From assembly GCA_027435495.1 (NCBI GenBank), contig DAHZZC010000034.1:1-5715 (forward strand): 5,715 bases of DNA, written 5' to 3'. The notes below the pieces were generated by a model. It was not told where the DNA came from. It saw only the letters and a program-made list of their open reading frames with translations, and did no database searches. Source of the DNA: Planctomycetales bacterium (lineage in GTDB: Bacteria > Planctomycetota > Planctomycetia > Isosphaerales > Isosphaeraceae). Numbering within the stretch: position 1 is the stretch's first letter; each line of letters begins with the position of its first letter. The position numbers and the translations under genes were made by a program. This document shows, piece after piece, positions 1 through 5,715 of this stretch.

Positions 1-974
1 CCGACTTCCTGCTGATCGCGGGCGACATCGCCTACACGCGCGGGAGAATCCGCGAGTATCGACGGCGGTTCTGGCCCATCTACGACGCCGCGGCCGACGA
101 CCCCTCGCAGGGTGCTCCGTTGCTCCGCTCGACGCTCTTTATCGCAGCCCCGGGAAACCACGACCTCGCCTTTCGCGATCTCCGATCCAATCCCGACGCG
201 CTCGCCTATTTCTATTACTGGGACCCTCCGCTCAACGGCCCGGAGGGGGTCGAGGGCGGCCCGCTGGTCCCGGGGCTGGTCGCTCCTGGGCCGTATCGCG
301 AGGCGTTTCTCCGGGGAGCCGGCGAGAACTATCCGCGATCGGCGAGCTATTCGTTCGACTACGGCGATGCGCACTGGACGGTGCTCGACTCGAACCCGTA
401 TGTGGACTGGTCGGACCCGGGTCTTCGCGAATGGGTGGCGCGCGACCTGGCCTCCGCGAAGGGAGCGGCCTGGCGGTTCGTGGCGATGCATCATCCGCCG
501 TTCAACTCATCTTATGCCCACCGCGGCGACCAGCGGATGCGCGTTCTGGTGGATCTCTTCCAGGCGGGGGGTGTGGACGTGGTCTGGTCGGGTCATGTCC
601 ACAACTACCAGCGCAGTTTTCCGTTGACGTTTCAGGCGGATCCGGGACCCGATGGCCGTCCACCGCGCCGGAGCGACCGGATTCCGGGCCGGTGGACCCT
701 TGATCGTGAGTACGACGGCAAGACGCGAACCCGTCCGCGCGGGATTATTTACGTGGTGAGCGGCAGTGGGGGAGCGTTTCTCTATAACCCCGAGCAGGAC
801 GACGACCCCGGCTCGTGGCAGCCGTACACGTACAAGCTGATTGCCCGGTTTCACTCGCTGACGGTCGCGGATCTCGACGCCGAGACGCTCACGGTCCGGC
901 AGCTCGACGCAGAGGGTCACGAGCTGGATCGGTTCGTGGTGAGCCGGGGCGAGCGGGGGACATCGGATCCTTAG
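1..974 (+). CDS. Purple acid phosphatase-like metallophosphoesterase (5' end cut by window)
   Basis: This is a calcineurin-like metallophosphoesterase, probably hydrolysing phosphomonoesters at a two-metal centre. The reading frame is open from base 3, well upstream of the first start-like codon (TTG at 120), so the gene begins outside the window; 323 residues are visible. Counting from base 3, the motifs appear in family order: GDIAY (7-11), GNHD (51-54), the metal-binding His in AMHHPPF (162-168) and GHVHNYQRS (197-205). The GDxxY spacing and the GHxHxY ending are typical of purple acid phosphatases rather than of Icc/CpdA-type enzymes. A C-terminal beta segment follows, including YVVSGSGGA (250-258). 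The first metal motif (DxG) and any signal peptide lie outside the window, so localisation is unknown. The stop is TAG at 972-974, 18 bases before the next gene, suggesting co-transcription. The family call is secure; the substrate is unknown. Confidence 0.92.
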   Translation, partial: DFLLIAGDIAYTRGRIREYRRRFWPIYDAAADDPSQGAPLLRSTLFIAAPGNHDLAFRDLRSNPDALAYFYYWDPPLNGPEGVEGGPLVPGLVAPGPYREAFLRGAGENYPRSASYSFDYGDAHWTVLDSNPYVDWSDPGLREWVARDLASAKGAAWRFVAMHHPPFNSSYAHRGDQRMRVLVDLFQAGGVDVVWSGHVHNYQRSFPLTFQADPGPDGRPPRRSDRIPGRWTLDREYDGKTRTRPRGIIYVVSGSGGAFLYNPEQDDDPGSWQPYTYKLIARFHSLTVADLDAETLTVRQLDAEGHELDRFVVSRGERGTSDP

Positions 975-981
975 AGGCAAC

Positions 982-986
982 AGGGG
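982..986 (+). promoter_or_regulatory. Candidate ribosome binding site for the 993 TTG start
   Basis: AGGGG lies 6 bases before the TTG at 993. It is the main support for choosing that unusual start. The alternative in the same frame is GTG at 1044, which would remove 17 residues. No in-frame ATG occurs before 1332. Confidence 0.4.
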
Positions 987-992
987 CATCCA

Positions 993-1658
993 TTGTCCGA
1001 CGAATCAGGATCGCGCGATAATGAGAAGGACGTCGCCTTCGGTGTGATCGAGGTGGCGAGCCTGGACGAACGACACGAGCGAAACGACCTGATCCGCGTC
1101 TTTGGGCTCTCCGTCCTTCACCGGCTGGCCGTCGATCCAGCGCGGGCGGAGGCAGGAGCCTGGAAGCGGCCCGTTCGGGTCGATCGGATCGCCCCGGGAC
1201 CCAGGCCGGAGCGCCGCGAGGAGGCTCGGGAGATCGGCTGGGCGGGGCTGTCCGACCTTCTCGAACAGTGCGAGGTGATTTCGGAAGTTCTGAATCAGCA
1301 GGAGATTACGGAGCAGGCAGCCATCGGTGTTATGCTCCTGCTTGTTCACGAGCTGGAAGAGGCCGTCCTCAGCAGGGTCCTCCAGATCGGTTCCGGGTCC
1401 GACTACCTGGTCGGCGTCCCAGGTCGCGAGGGACTGGTCGAGGTGGAGGTCAGCGGAATCAGGAGCGGAAGTGCGGGCGAGGCATCCAGTCGGCTTGGCA
1501 AGCGGACCCGTGACCGGCTTCGAGGCCCCGGATTTGTCTCGGTGACCACGTTCCAGCATGGCGAGTCTGGCGAAGCCCACAGTTATCTCCACTTCGTGGA
1601 CCCAGCGGCCGGTGTCGATCGAGGGCAAGGCAAGGGCAAGAGAGGCCGGCGATCATGA
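993..1658 (+). CDS. Uncharacterised 221-residue protein, first member of a coupled pair
   Basis: I do not recognise this family. Codon usage is regular along the frame, and the C-terminal half looks like a genuine folded domain. A hydrophobic helix-rich stretch (about 84-131, with IGVMLLLVHELEEA) is followed by a strand (DYLVGVP, 137-143), a second strand (GLVEVEVSG, 147-155), an amphipathic helix (162-177) and a strand (GFVSVTTF, 180-187). The last 15 residues are basic and Gly-rich. The hydrophobic stretch is too polar at its edges to be a clear membrane span, and there is no signal peptide, so a cytoplasmic protein is likely. The helix-strand-strand-helix-strand order with D137 and E150/E152 loosely resembles a PD-(D/E)XK nuclease fold, but the usual lysine is a glutamate here, so activity is doubtful. 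The start is taken as TTG at 993, supported by AGGGG upstream; GTG at 1044 is possible. The stop overlaps the next ATG (ATGA, 1655-1658). The function is unknown. Confidence 0.75.
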   Translation: MSDESGSRDNEKDVAFGVIEVASLDERHERNDLIRVFGLSVLHRLAVDPARAEAGAWKRPVRVDRIAPGPRPERREEAREIGWAGLSDLLEQCEVISEVLNQQEITEQAAIGVMLLLVHELEEAVLSRVLQIGSGSDYLVGVPGREGLVEVEVSGIRSGSAGEASSRLGKRTRDRLRGPGFVSVTTFQHGESGEAHSYLHFVDPAAGVDRGQGKGKRGRRS

Positions 1659-3058
1659 GCATCCTGGAGGAGATCGACCAGAAAGGCGAGGTCACGAATA
1701 TCGCCCTGGAGGCCCAGGCTGCCTTGCAGGACGGCGACACCGAGCGCTCCGCCCGACTCTTCCGCAAGGCCGGCGAAATGCTGGAAGCATCCGTCGCGGG
1801 CCTGGCGAGGCCCTCTGAACGCGACCTCGCCCGGTTCCTCGCCGCGACCCATTACTACAAGGGCGGGGCCTATCCCGAGGCCGCCCGGCTCTGCATCCGA
1901 ATCCAGCCAGGGCGCCTGCCGTCTCGCGTTCGACATCTCTATCCGCCCTTTTTAAAGGACGTCGACGAGCGGTCGGACCCGGGCTATCGAGACAACCACG
2001 ACCATATTCTTCAGAAAATCTTCCTGCGTGCGATAAATGGCGGGGACATCAAATCCGCCCAAAAAGTCATCGATCTTCTCAAGGAACATCCCTACATCCT
2101 CCCGCCGACTCACATGGCTTTCGTGCGGGCTCGCTGTTGCGAGTTGCTGGGAAAACAGCGGGCGGCGACTCTGTTCTACCAAAGGGCCTGGCAATTCGAC
2201 CCAGATAACGGGTTCTATCCCTACGCCTACCTCAATAGCCTCTGCAAGCAGGGGAAGCATGCGGAGGCATGGAAGATCGTGGAAGAGCAGCTCGACAAGA
2301 ATCCCGGCGCGCGATGGTCGTTTTACGCTCTGAGCGTCACGCACGCGGCCACAATCGGCAAGATTCCTTTCGTCTCGCACGAGCGGATTCGTGACATTGC
2401 GCGATGCTTTATAAGATCGATTCGTACCATGAGTCCGGAGGAGGAGCGAGCGCTCGATCCGCTGATCGATCACGCCTTCCTGCTGGCCTGGTTCACGTAT
2501 TTCGAAATGGACGAGATCGGCGGACAAAACGAGGTGCTCGAAAGCTGGATCGAAACCCGGCCCAAATCGCCCCGACCGTACGAACTGCGAGGGCTAGCGG
2601 CCTACCCCGGCCCGGCTTCCGAGCGCGACTTCCGGGAGGCGGTCCGGCTCGGTTCGAAGGATCCGTTGCCCTACTACTTCCTCGCTCATGATGCCCTGAC
2701 CTCGGGCCGCTTTCTCGAATGCGAACGGCTGTGCGACCAGGCGATTCGCTCCGGCTCCGAGCCGACGACCCGCGCCGATCTGCTCGTCTGGCAGGCGGTC
2801 TCGCGATGGAGCCTCGGCCGCGATCGAGCGCAGGTCCGCCCGCTGCTCGCCGAGGCCAGAGACCTGCGGCCCGATGACGTTCCGATCGCCGAACTCGTCC
2901 GGTCCTTCGAGGAGAACGGCGTGGCGGCCCATCCACCCGTTCCGATCCCCTGGAAAGACGATCCGGCCTGGGTCGAACAGGCGAGGCGCCTCTTCGGCGA
3001 GGATATGATGAGGCGGTCAGAAAACGAGCGTCCGCATCCCGACAACATCGCCGCCTGA
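1655..3058 (+). CDS. TPR-like helical repeat protein, second member of a coupled pair
   Basis: This 467-residue protein is almost entirely helical, with repeating helix pairs of TPR character. The clearest are at about 15-45, 58-84, 119-147, 152-184 (ending FDPDN), 187-219 (ending KNPGA), 338-371 and 373-407 (ending LRPDD). The repeat-closing P/D-rich turns and the A/G/Y/L spacing are typical of tetratricopeptide repeats. TPR solenoids generally serve as protein-binding scaffolds; no catalytic motif, signal peptide or membrane segment is visible. The region 95-118 is charged and non-repetitive, and the C-terminus (about 425-467) is Pro- and Arg-rich and probably disordered. The ATG at 1655 overlaps the upstream stop as ATGA, with AGAGG at 1641-1645 nine bases before it, which suggests translational coupling. 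An inferred role is to bind the 221-residue partner or a shared target; nothing in the sequence identifies the ligand. Confidence 0.85.
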   Translation: MSILEEIDQKGEVTNIALEAQAALQDGDTERSARLFRKAGEMLEASVAGLARPSERDLARFLAATHYYKGGAYPEAARLCIRIQPGRLPSRVRHLYPPFLKDVDERSDPGYRDNHDHILQKIFLRAINGGDIKSAQKVIDLLKEHPYILPPTHMAFVRARCCELLGKQRAATLFYQRAWQFDPDNGFYPYAYLNSLCKQGKHAEAWKIVEEQLDKNPGARWSFYALSVTHAATIGKIPFVSHERIRDIARCFIRSIRTMSPEEERALDPLIDHAFLLAWFTYFEMDEIGGQNEVLESWIETRPKSPRPYELRGLAAYPGPASERDFREAVRLGSKDPLPYYFLAHDALTSGRFLECERLCDQAIRSGSEPTTRADLLVWQAVSRWSLGRDRAQVRPLLAEARDLRPDDVPIAELVRSFEENGVAAHPPVPIPWKDDPAWVEQARRLFGEDMMRRSENERPHPDNIAA

Positions 3059-3099
3059 TCGGCCTCCGGACGAATCTCGACCGGCGCCGCGAGAGTCCT

Positions 3100-3103
3100 G
3101 GAG
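3100..3103 (+). promoter_or_regulatory. Ribosome binding site selecting the ATG at 3112
   Basis: GGAG sits 8 bases before the ATG at 3112. A TTG codon directly before it (3109-3111) is also in frame, but it would be only 5 bases from this site and is a weaker start. The ATG is therefore preferred. Confidence 0.5.
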
Positions 3104-3111
3104 CCTCCTTG

Positions 3112-4131
3112 ATGACCTCGACCCGCCCCGATCGGCGAGCCGGATTCACCCTGATCGAATTGCTGGTCGTGATCGCGATCATCGCGGTTTTGATCGCGCT
3201 GCTCTTGCCCGCGGTGCAGGCGGCACGCGAGGCGGCGCGTCGGGCTCAGTGCGCCAATAACCTCAAGCAGATCGGCCTCGGACTGCACAATTATCACGCG
3301 AGCTGGGACGGATTCCCGGTCGGGTTCCTCTACGCTTATCACGGGGTCATGGCCAATTCGTCGCCCTTGCAATACCGGTGGTCGGCCCTGGCGCAGATGT
3401 CGCCGTACCTCGAACAATCCACGATCTTCAACGCGATCAATTTTGACTTCCCGCTGGCTCACAAGCCGACCGGTTCGGGCTCGCTCTTCTGGCCGTACTT
3501 CCCGGCCAACACGACTGCGATGGCGGCCCGGGTCGCGATCTTCGCCTGCCCGAGCGATTCCGCCCCGCCGCCCAATCCCGACCTCGGACCCTCGAATTAC
3601 ACCTTCTGTGCCGGGTCGGGGATCCCTGGCGGCGACGCCACCAACGCCGACGGCTCGTTTATCCTCGGGCGCTCGATCTCCATCGCCGCGATCGTCGACG
3701 GGACCAGCCAGACGGCCGCCGCCGCCGAGCAAACGCTCGGCCTCGCCGGGCCGTACTCGCAGCCGGCGCCGACGCCGATCCCAGCGCCCTGGACGCGCGC
3801 GATGGCCCGCGTCGCCTCGGCACCGCTCTCCGATTCGGCCTGCTCCGGTGCCCCCGACGGCTGGCTTCTGAACCGAGGGTCGAGCTGGTTCGACGGCAAC
3901 TATCAAAATGGTCTCTATAATCACTATCTCACGCCGAATGCCAATCGGCCCGACTGTATCGTCTACCATAACCCCGGCTGGAAGGCGGCGCGCAGCGTCC
4001 ACCCGGGCGGCGTGGATCTCCTCTACGCCGACGGCCATGCGGCGTTCGTCAAGGATTCGATCAACCCCGCGGCCTGGCGCGCCCTCGCGACCCGGGCTGG
4101 CGGCGAGACGATCTCCGCCGACGCGTTCTGA
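3112..4131 (+). CDS. DUF1559 domain protein with type IV prepilin-like N-terminus
   Basis: This 339-residue protein has a textbook prepilin leader. A short basic leader (1-11) ends in Gly11, followed by FTLIE with Glu16 at position +5 of the mature protein, and then a hydrophobic helix (about 17-36). By family knowledge, a prepilin peptidase cleaves after Gly11 and methylates Phe12, and the helix anchors the protein in a membrane or pseudopilin fibre. The following stretch is typical of DUF1559: ARRAQCANNLKQIG (about 42-55), then LGLHNYHASWDGFP. Further family signatures are ACPSD in the middle and the C-terminal HPGGVDLLYADGHAAFVKD pattern (about 298-316). Length is normal for the family. 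DUF1559 proteins occur in many paralogues in planctomycete genomes and their individual roles are mostly unknown; a secretion or cell-surface function is inferred. It lies 53 bases after the TPR gene with its own ribosome binding site. A Pro/Ala-rich stretch around 218-227 is probably a surface loop. Confidence 0.95.
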   Translation: MTSTRPDRRAGFTLIELLVVIAIIAVLIALLLPAVQAAREAARRAQCANNLKQIGLGLHNYHASWDGFPVGFLYAYHGVMANSSPLQYRWSALAQMSPYLEQSTIFNAINFDFPLAHKPTGSGSLFWPYFPANTTAMAARVAIFACPSDSAPPPNPDLGPSNYTFCAGSGIPGGDATNADGSFILGRSISIAAIVDGTSQTAAAAEQTLGLAGPYSQPAPTPIPAPWTRAMARVASAPLSDSACSGAPDGWLLNRGSSWFDGNYQNGLYNHYLTPNANRPDCIVYHNPGWKAARSVHPGGVDLLYADGHAAFVKDSINPAAWRALATRAGGETISADAF

Positions 4132-4170
4132 GTCATGGTCCGGGCTCTGCATCGGCGAAGGGCCTGGCCG

Positions 4171-4188
4171 AGGCGGACGGGTCTGCCT
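4171..4188 (+). terminator. Hairpin between the DUF1559 and HNH genes, possible terminator
   Basis: AGGCGGA (4171-4177) and TCTGCCT (4182-4188) form a 7-base-pair stem with one G-T wobble around a CGGG tetraloop. It sits 39 bases after the DUF1559 stop and 12 bases before the ribosome binding site of the next gene. No T-run follows, so it is not a classical intrinsic terminator. It could be a 3' end stabiliser, could affect translation of the next gene, or could be chance in GC-rich DNA. Confidence 0.3.
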
Positions 4189-4211
4189 ACAAGATTCGTC
4201 GAGGACGAGTC

Positions 4212-4562
4212 ATGAACCAGGACGACGATGAGGAGATGGAACGGAACGGCGAGGGCAACGATCTGCCCAGCGATCGCGAACGAAAGGCCGGCCCGTGCGA
4301 GCTTTGTGGACGGGCCGGGCAGGAGCTGACGTTCCATCACCTGATCCCGCGTCACTGCCATCGCAAGAAACGGTTTCGAGCCAGGTATTCGGTCGCCGAG
4401 ATGCGAAGCCGCGGTCTCTGGATCTGCCGCCCTTGCCACGGCGGCATCCACGACCTGATCCCCGACGAAAAGGAGCTCGGCTGGACCTACAACAGCCGCG
4501 AAAGCCTGCTCACTCACGAGGGCGTTCGAAGGCACGTCGAATGGGTCCGGAAGCTGAAGTGA
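4212..4562 (+). CDS. Small stand-alone HNH-type endonuclease
   Basis: This 116-residue protein has a zinc-binding HNH-like core. CELC (Cys29, Cys32) is followed by LTFHHLIPR with His42/His43, then ICRPCHGGIH (Cys72, Cys75, His76, His80). The four cysteines should hold a structural zinc, while one of His42/His43 and the C-terminal His residues form the beta-beta-alpha-metal catalytic site. The tail (about 85-115, with ELGWTYNSRESLL and VEWVRKLK) matches what I recall of a widespread family of small bacterial HNH proteins of similar length. The canonical central Asn is not obvious; Arg67 appears at the equivalent place, which may be a family trait. The first 25 residues are acidic and probably disordered. 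ATG at 4212 is supported by GAGGA at 4201-4205, six bases upstream. The gene stands alone, with no methylase or phage genes nearby in the window. It is predicted to cut or nick DNA; the biological role is unknown. Confidence 0.88.
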   Translation: MNQDDDEEMERNGEGNDLPSDRERKAGPCELCGRAGQELTFHHLIPRHCHRKKRFRARYSVAEMRSRGLWICRPCHGGIHDLIPDEKELGWTYNSRESLLTHEGVRRHVEWVRKLK

Positions 4563-4570
4563 GGCGCCGT

Positions 4571-5125
4571 TCAGAACGAGAAAAGCCAGCGAGCGACTGT
4601 CACAAACCCGATCAGCACCAGCGTCAGGACGACAGCGAGGCCCATCCCGATCGGAATCAGGAACTTCCAGGACATCCCGCCGCGGTGGTGCTCGATCATC
4701 GACGGGCCCGGCCGCCCGCTCATTGTCGGGCCGCCCTGGGATTGCCGGAATTCTTCGAGCAGGCGGATGTTCCGGGTGTTCGCCTTGAAACCGACGTCGA
4801 AGAGGTCGCCAAGCAGCGGAATCGTGCCAACGGCGATGTCGAGTAAAACATTCCCCGCCATCCGTGCGGCGACGGTTTTCGGAACCTGGTAATGCCGGAG
4901 CGCCACCAGCACCAGGCCGACCTGAACGAGCCCGGTGAGGAAGTCTCCGCCGACCGGGAGCAGACCGAGGATCGCGTCGAGCCCCACGCGAATCTTCGTC
5001 CCGGGGATACCGAAGGCGCGGTCCATCAGCCAGGCGACCCGCTCGAGGTGGCGCGCCATCGCCTCCCGTCGTGCGAAGTCGGGATCACGATGGACGGTCC
5101 AGGGCTCGCTGCTTACCTTGCTCAT
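4571..5125 (-). CDS. DUF4112 domain membrane protein
   Basis: This 184-residue protein matches DUF4112 in order: a helix around LERVAWLMDRAF (27-38), then IPGTKIRVGLDAILGLLPVGGD (40-61), a hydrophobic segment (62-78), ARMAGNVLLDIAVGTIPLLGDLFD (87-110) and FKANTRNIRLLEEF (113-126). The two GxxPxxGD-type motifs (54-61 and 100-107) are the family hallmark. A polar, Gly/Pro/His linker (about 128-152) leads to an additional strongly hydrophobic segment (about 155-181) ending at the C-terminus, probably a membrane span. The biochemical function of DUF4112 is not established. The start is placed at ATG 5125-5123 rather than further upstream at 5278, because the domain begins soon after, GAGG (5134-5137) lies 8 bases ahead, and the upstream extension is Arg/Pro-rich and unlike the domain. 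It is tail-to-tail with the HNH gene, only 8 bases apart. It probably has its own promoter in the 237-base gap behind it. Confidence 0.93.
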   Translation of the reverse strand: MSKVSSEPWTVHRDPDFARREAMARHLERVAWLMDRAFGIPGTKIRVGLDAILGLLPVGGDFLTGLVQVGLVLVALRHYQVPKTVAARMAGNVLLDIAVGTIPLLGDLFDVGFKANTRNIRLLEEFRQSQGGPTMSGRPGPSMIEHHRGGMSWKFLIPIGMGLAVVLTLVLIGFVTVARWLFSF

Positions 5126-5133
5126 CGGGATGG

Positions 5134-5137
5134 CCTC
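5134..5137 (-). promoter_or_regulatory. Ribosome binding site for the DUF4112 gene
   Basis: Read on the - strand this is GAGG, 8 bases before the ATG at 5125-5123. It is the main reason for preferring this start over the longer open frame reaching 5278. Confidence 0.5.
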
Positions 5138-5287
5138 GGGTCGCTTCTGCCGCGTTGGGCGCGATCTGGTCCTCTTCGATCGGCCGGGCTCGCCATGCGC
5201 CGGGGAAGATCGACATCCAATCTCACCATTGCGAATGGCATGCCGGGTCGAGAGATCGCTCAGGCGATGATCGGCCAACGGGCCAGG

Positions 5288-5313
5288 CGGGCCGCCCTTT
5301 CGATCACGGCCCG
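5288..5313 (-). terminator. Inverted repeat downstream of the transporter gene, possible terminator
   Basis: CGGGCCG (5288-5294) and CGGCCCG (5307-5313) form a perfect 7-base-pair GC-rich stem around a 12-base loop. It begins 49 bases past the transporter stop on the - strand. There is no T-run after the stem, so termination is uncertain, and stems like this can arise by chance in GC-rich sequence. Confidence 0.3.
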
Positions 5314-5362
5314 ATCCGATGTCTTCCCTCAGATCGCAACCATTCGGAACGCCGGCCGCCGC

Positions 5363-5715
5363 TCAATATTGGACCGCCGCCAGCCAGGCAATGCCGATCA
5401 GCGTCGTCAGCAGGGTCAGGGGGATGCCGACCCTGAGGAACTCGCCGAAGGTCAGCTCCACCCGGGCCCGTCGGGCGCTCTCGACCACGATCAGGTTGGC
5501 GACCGAGCCCAGCATCGTCAGGTTACCGGCCAGCGTGCTCGACATCGCCAGCGCCAGCCATGCTGTCTCCTTCTGAGGCATGACCTCCATCAGGGGGCGG
5601 AACAGCAGCACGGCCGGCACGTTCGACACCAGGTTCGACAGCAACACCGACAGCCCGCTCACCAGCACCACGGGCGAGCTCCGGAGCGCCGTCCAATGCT
5701 CGAGGTTCCACAAAT
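5363..5715 (-). CDS. ArsB/SLC13-like ion transporter, C-terminal part (5' end cut by window)
   Basis: This is the last 117 or so residues of a polytopic inner-membrane transporter of the ion transporter superfamily (ArsB, NhaD, SLC13/DASS and YbiR-like anion permeases). The frame is open to the window edge; the first start-like codon (TTG at 5713-5711) is probably internal. Three hydrophobic segments are visible, at about 13-38, 51-78 and 91-114 counted from that TTG. Diagnostic motifs are SNLVSNVPAVLL (26-37), which matches the conserved Asn/Pro hairpin of this superfamily, and LAGNLTMLGSVANLIV (61-76), the second conserved Gly/Asn substrate- or ion-binding loop. The end, FLRVGIPLTLLT followed by a last membrane span, is typical of the C-terminus. 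The visible part cannot tell whether the substrate is arsenite, a dicarboxylate, sulfate or sodium. It lies on the same strand as, and upstream of, the DUF4112 gene, but 237 bases separate them, so a shared operon is not favoured. Confidence 0.88.
   Translation of the reverse strand, partial: LWNLEHWTALRSSPVVLVSGLSVLLSNLVSNVPAVLLFRPLMEVMPQKETAWLALAMSSTLAGNLTMLGSVANLIVVESARRARVELTFGEFLRVGIPLTLLTTLIGIAWLAAVQY

Larger units (their letters stand above)
5126..5362. other. 237-base intergenic region, likely promoter of the DUF4112 gene
   Basis: I see no supportable gene here. Open frames crossing it are Arg/Pro-rich and have no recognisable domain. It should hold the 3' end of the transporter transcript and the promoter for the DUF4112 gene, both on the - strand. 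No clear -35/-10 pair is visible. It contains several short inverted repeats: CCATT-GCG-AATGG at 5226-5238, ATCGC-TCAG-GCGAT at 5255-5268, and a longer one at 5288-5313. GGCATGCC (5237-5244) is an 8-base palindrome. Confidence 0.5.

Noticed and set aside
112..627. 171-codon + strand open frame overlapping the phosphatase
   Set aside because: It is Arg/Ser/Thr-rich, typical of an out-of-frame shadow in GC-rich DNA; the phosphatase frame is clearly the real one.
507..989. 160-codon open frame on the - strand opposite the phosphatase
   Set aside because: It is antisense to a gene with all expected catalytic motifs and shows no domain of its own.
1005..1628. 207-codon open frame on the - strand opposite the 221-residue protein
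   Set aside because: The + strand frame has a more protein-like pattern of strands and amphipathic helices, a candidate ribosome binding site and a stop overlapping the next ATG. The - frame has no recognisable motif.
3062..3095. Possible terminator between the TPR and DUF1559 genes
   Set aside because: Only a 4-base stem (CTCG/CGAG) around a GC-rich centre is visible, with no T-run; too weak to call.
2686..4152. Long open frame (488 codons) on the - strand opposite the DUF1559 and TPR genes
   Set aside because: It lies antisense to two well-supported genes, is Arg/Gly-rich with no recognisable domain, and is the expected by-product of high GC at third codon positions.
4295..4846. 183-codon + strand open frame across the HNH and DUF4112 genes
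   Set aside because: It runs out of frame through one real gene and antisense through another, and is Arg/Pro/His-rich with no domain.
5126..5278. N-terminal extension of the DUF4112 gene to a start at 5278
   Set aside because: The extra 51 residues are Arg/Pro-rich and unlike the domain, and a good ribosome binding site precedes the ATG at 5125.
5319..5576. 85-codon + strand open frame opposite the transporter
   Set aside because: It is antisense to a clear membrane transporter; the Ser/Arg/Ala-rich composition indicates a shadow frame.

Overview
The window reads as high-GC bacterial chromosome, most likely from the Planctomycetota. The strongest clue is the gene at 3112-4131, a DUF1559 protein with a type IV prepilin leader; this family is greatly expanded in planctomycetes. 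The high GC, TPR-rich proteins and loosely organised operons also fit. An Isosphaeraceae-like or Gemmata-like lineage is a guess from overall character and cannot be proved from the sequence alone.

Layout. Five genes run on the + strand. They are the 3' part of a purple-acid-phosphatase-like metallophosphoesterase (up to 974), an unrecognised 221-residue protein (993-1658), a 467-residue TPR-like solenoid protein overlapping it by ATGA (1655-3058), a DUF1559 prepilin-like protein (3112-4131) and a small HNH-type nuclease (4212-4562). Two genes then run on the - strand, tail-to-tail with the first set: a DUF4112 membrane protein (4571-5125) and the C-terminal part of an ArsB/SLC13-like ion transporter (5363 to the window edge). 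The only sizeable gap is the 237 bases at 5126-5362, which carry inverted repeats but no gene I can support.

How the genes relate. The phosphatase, the 221-residue protein and the TPR protein are packed closely enough (18-base gap, then a 4-base overlap) to be one transcript. The last two are probably translationally coupled. The DUF1559, HNH, DUF4112 and transporter genes look like individually transcribed housekeeping or accessory genes. I see no mobile element, CRISPR array, tRNA or rRNA.

The part with most potential for something undescribed is the coupled pair at 993-3058. Its first member ends in a conserved-looking alpha/beta domain whose layout loosely resembles a PD-(D/E)XK fold with an altered active site. 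That is a hypothesis only; no known system is recognised here with confidence.
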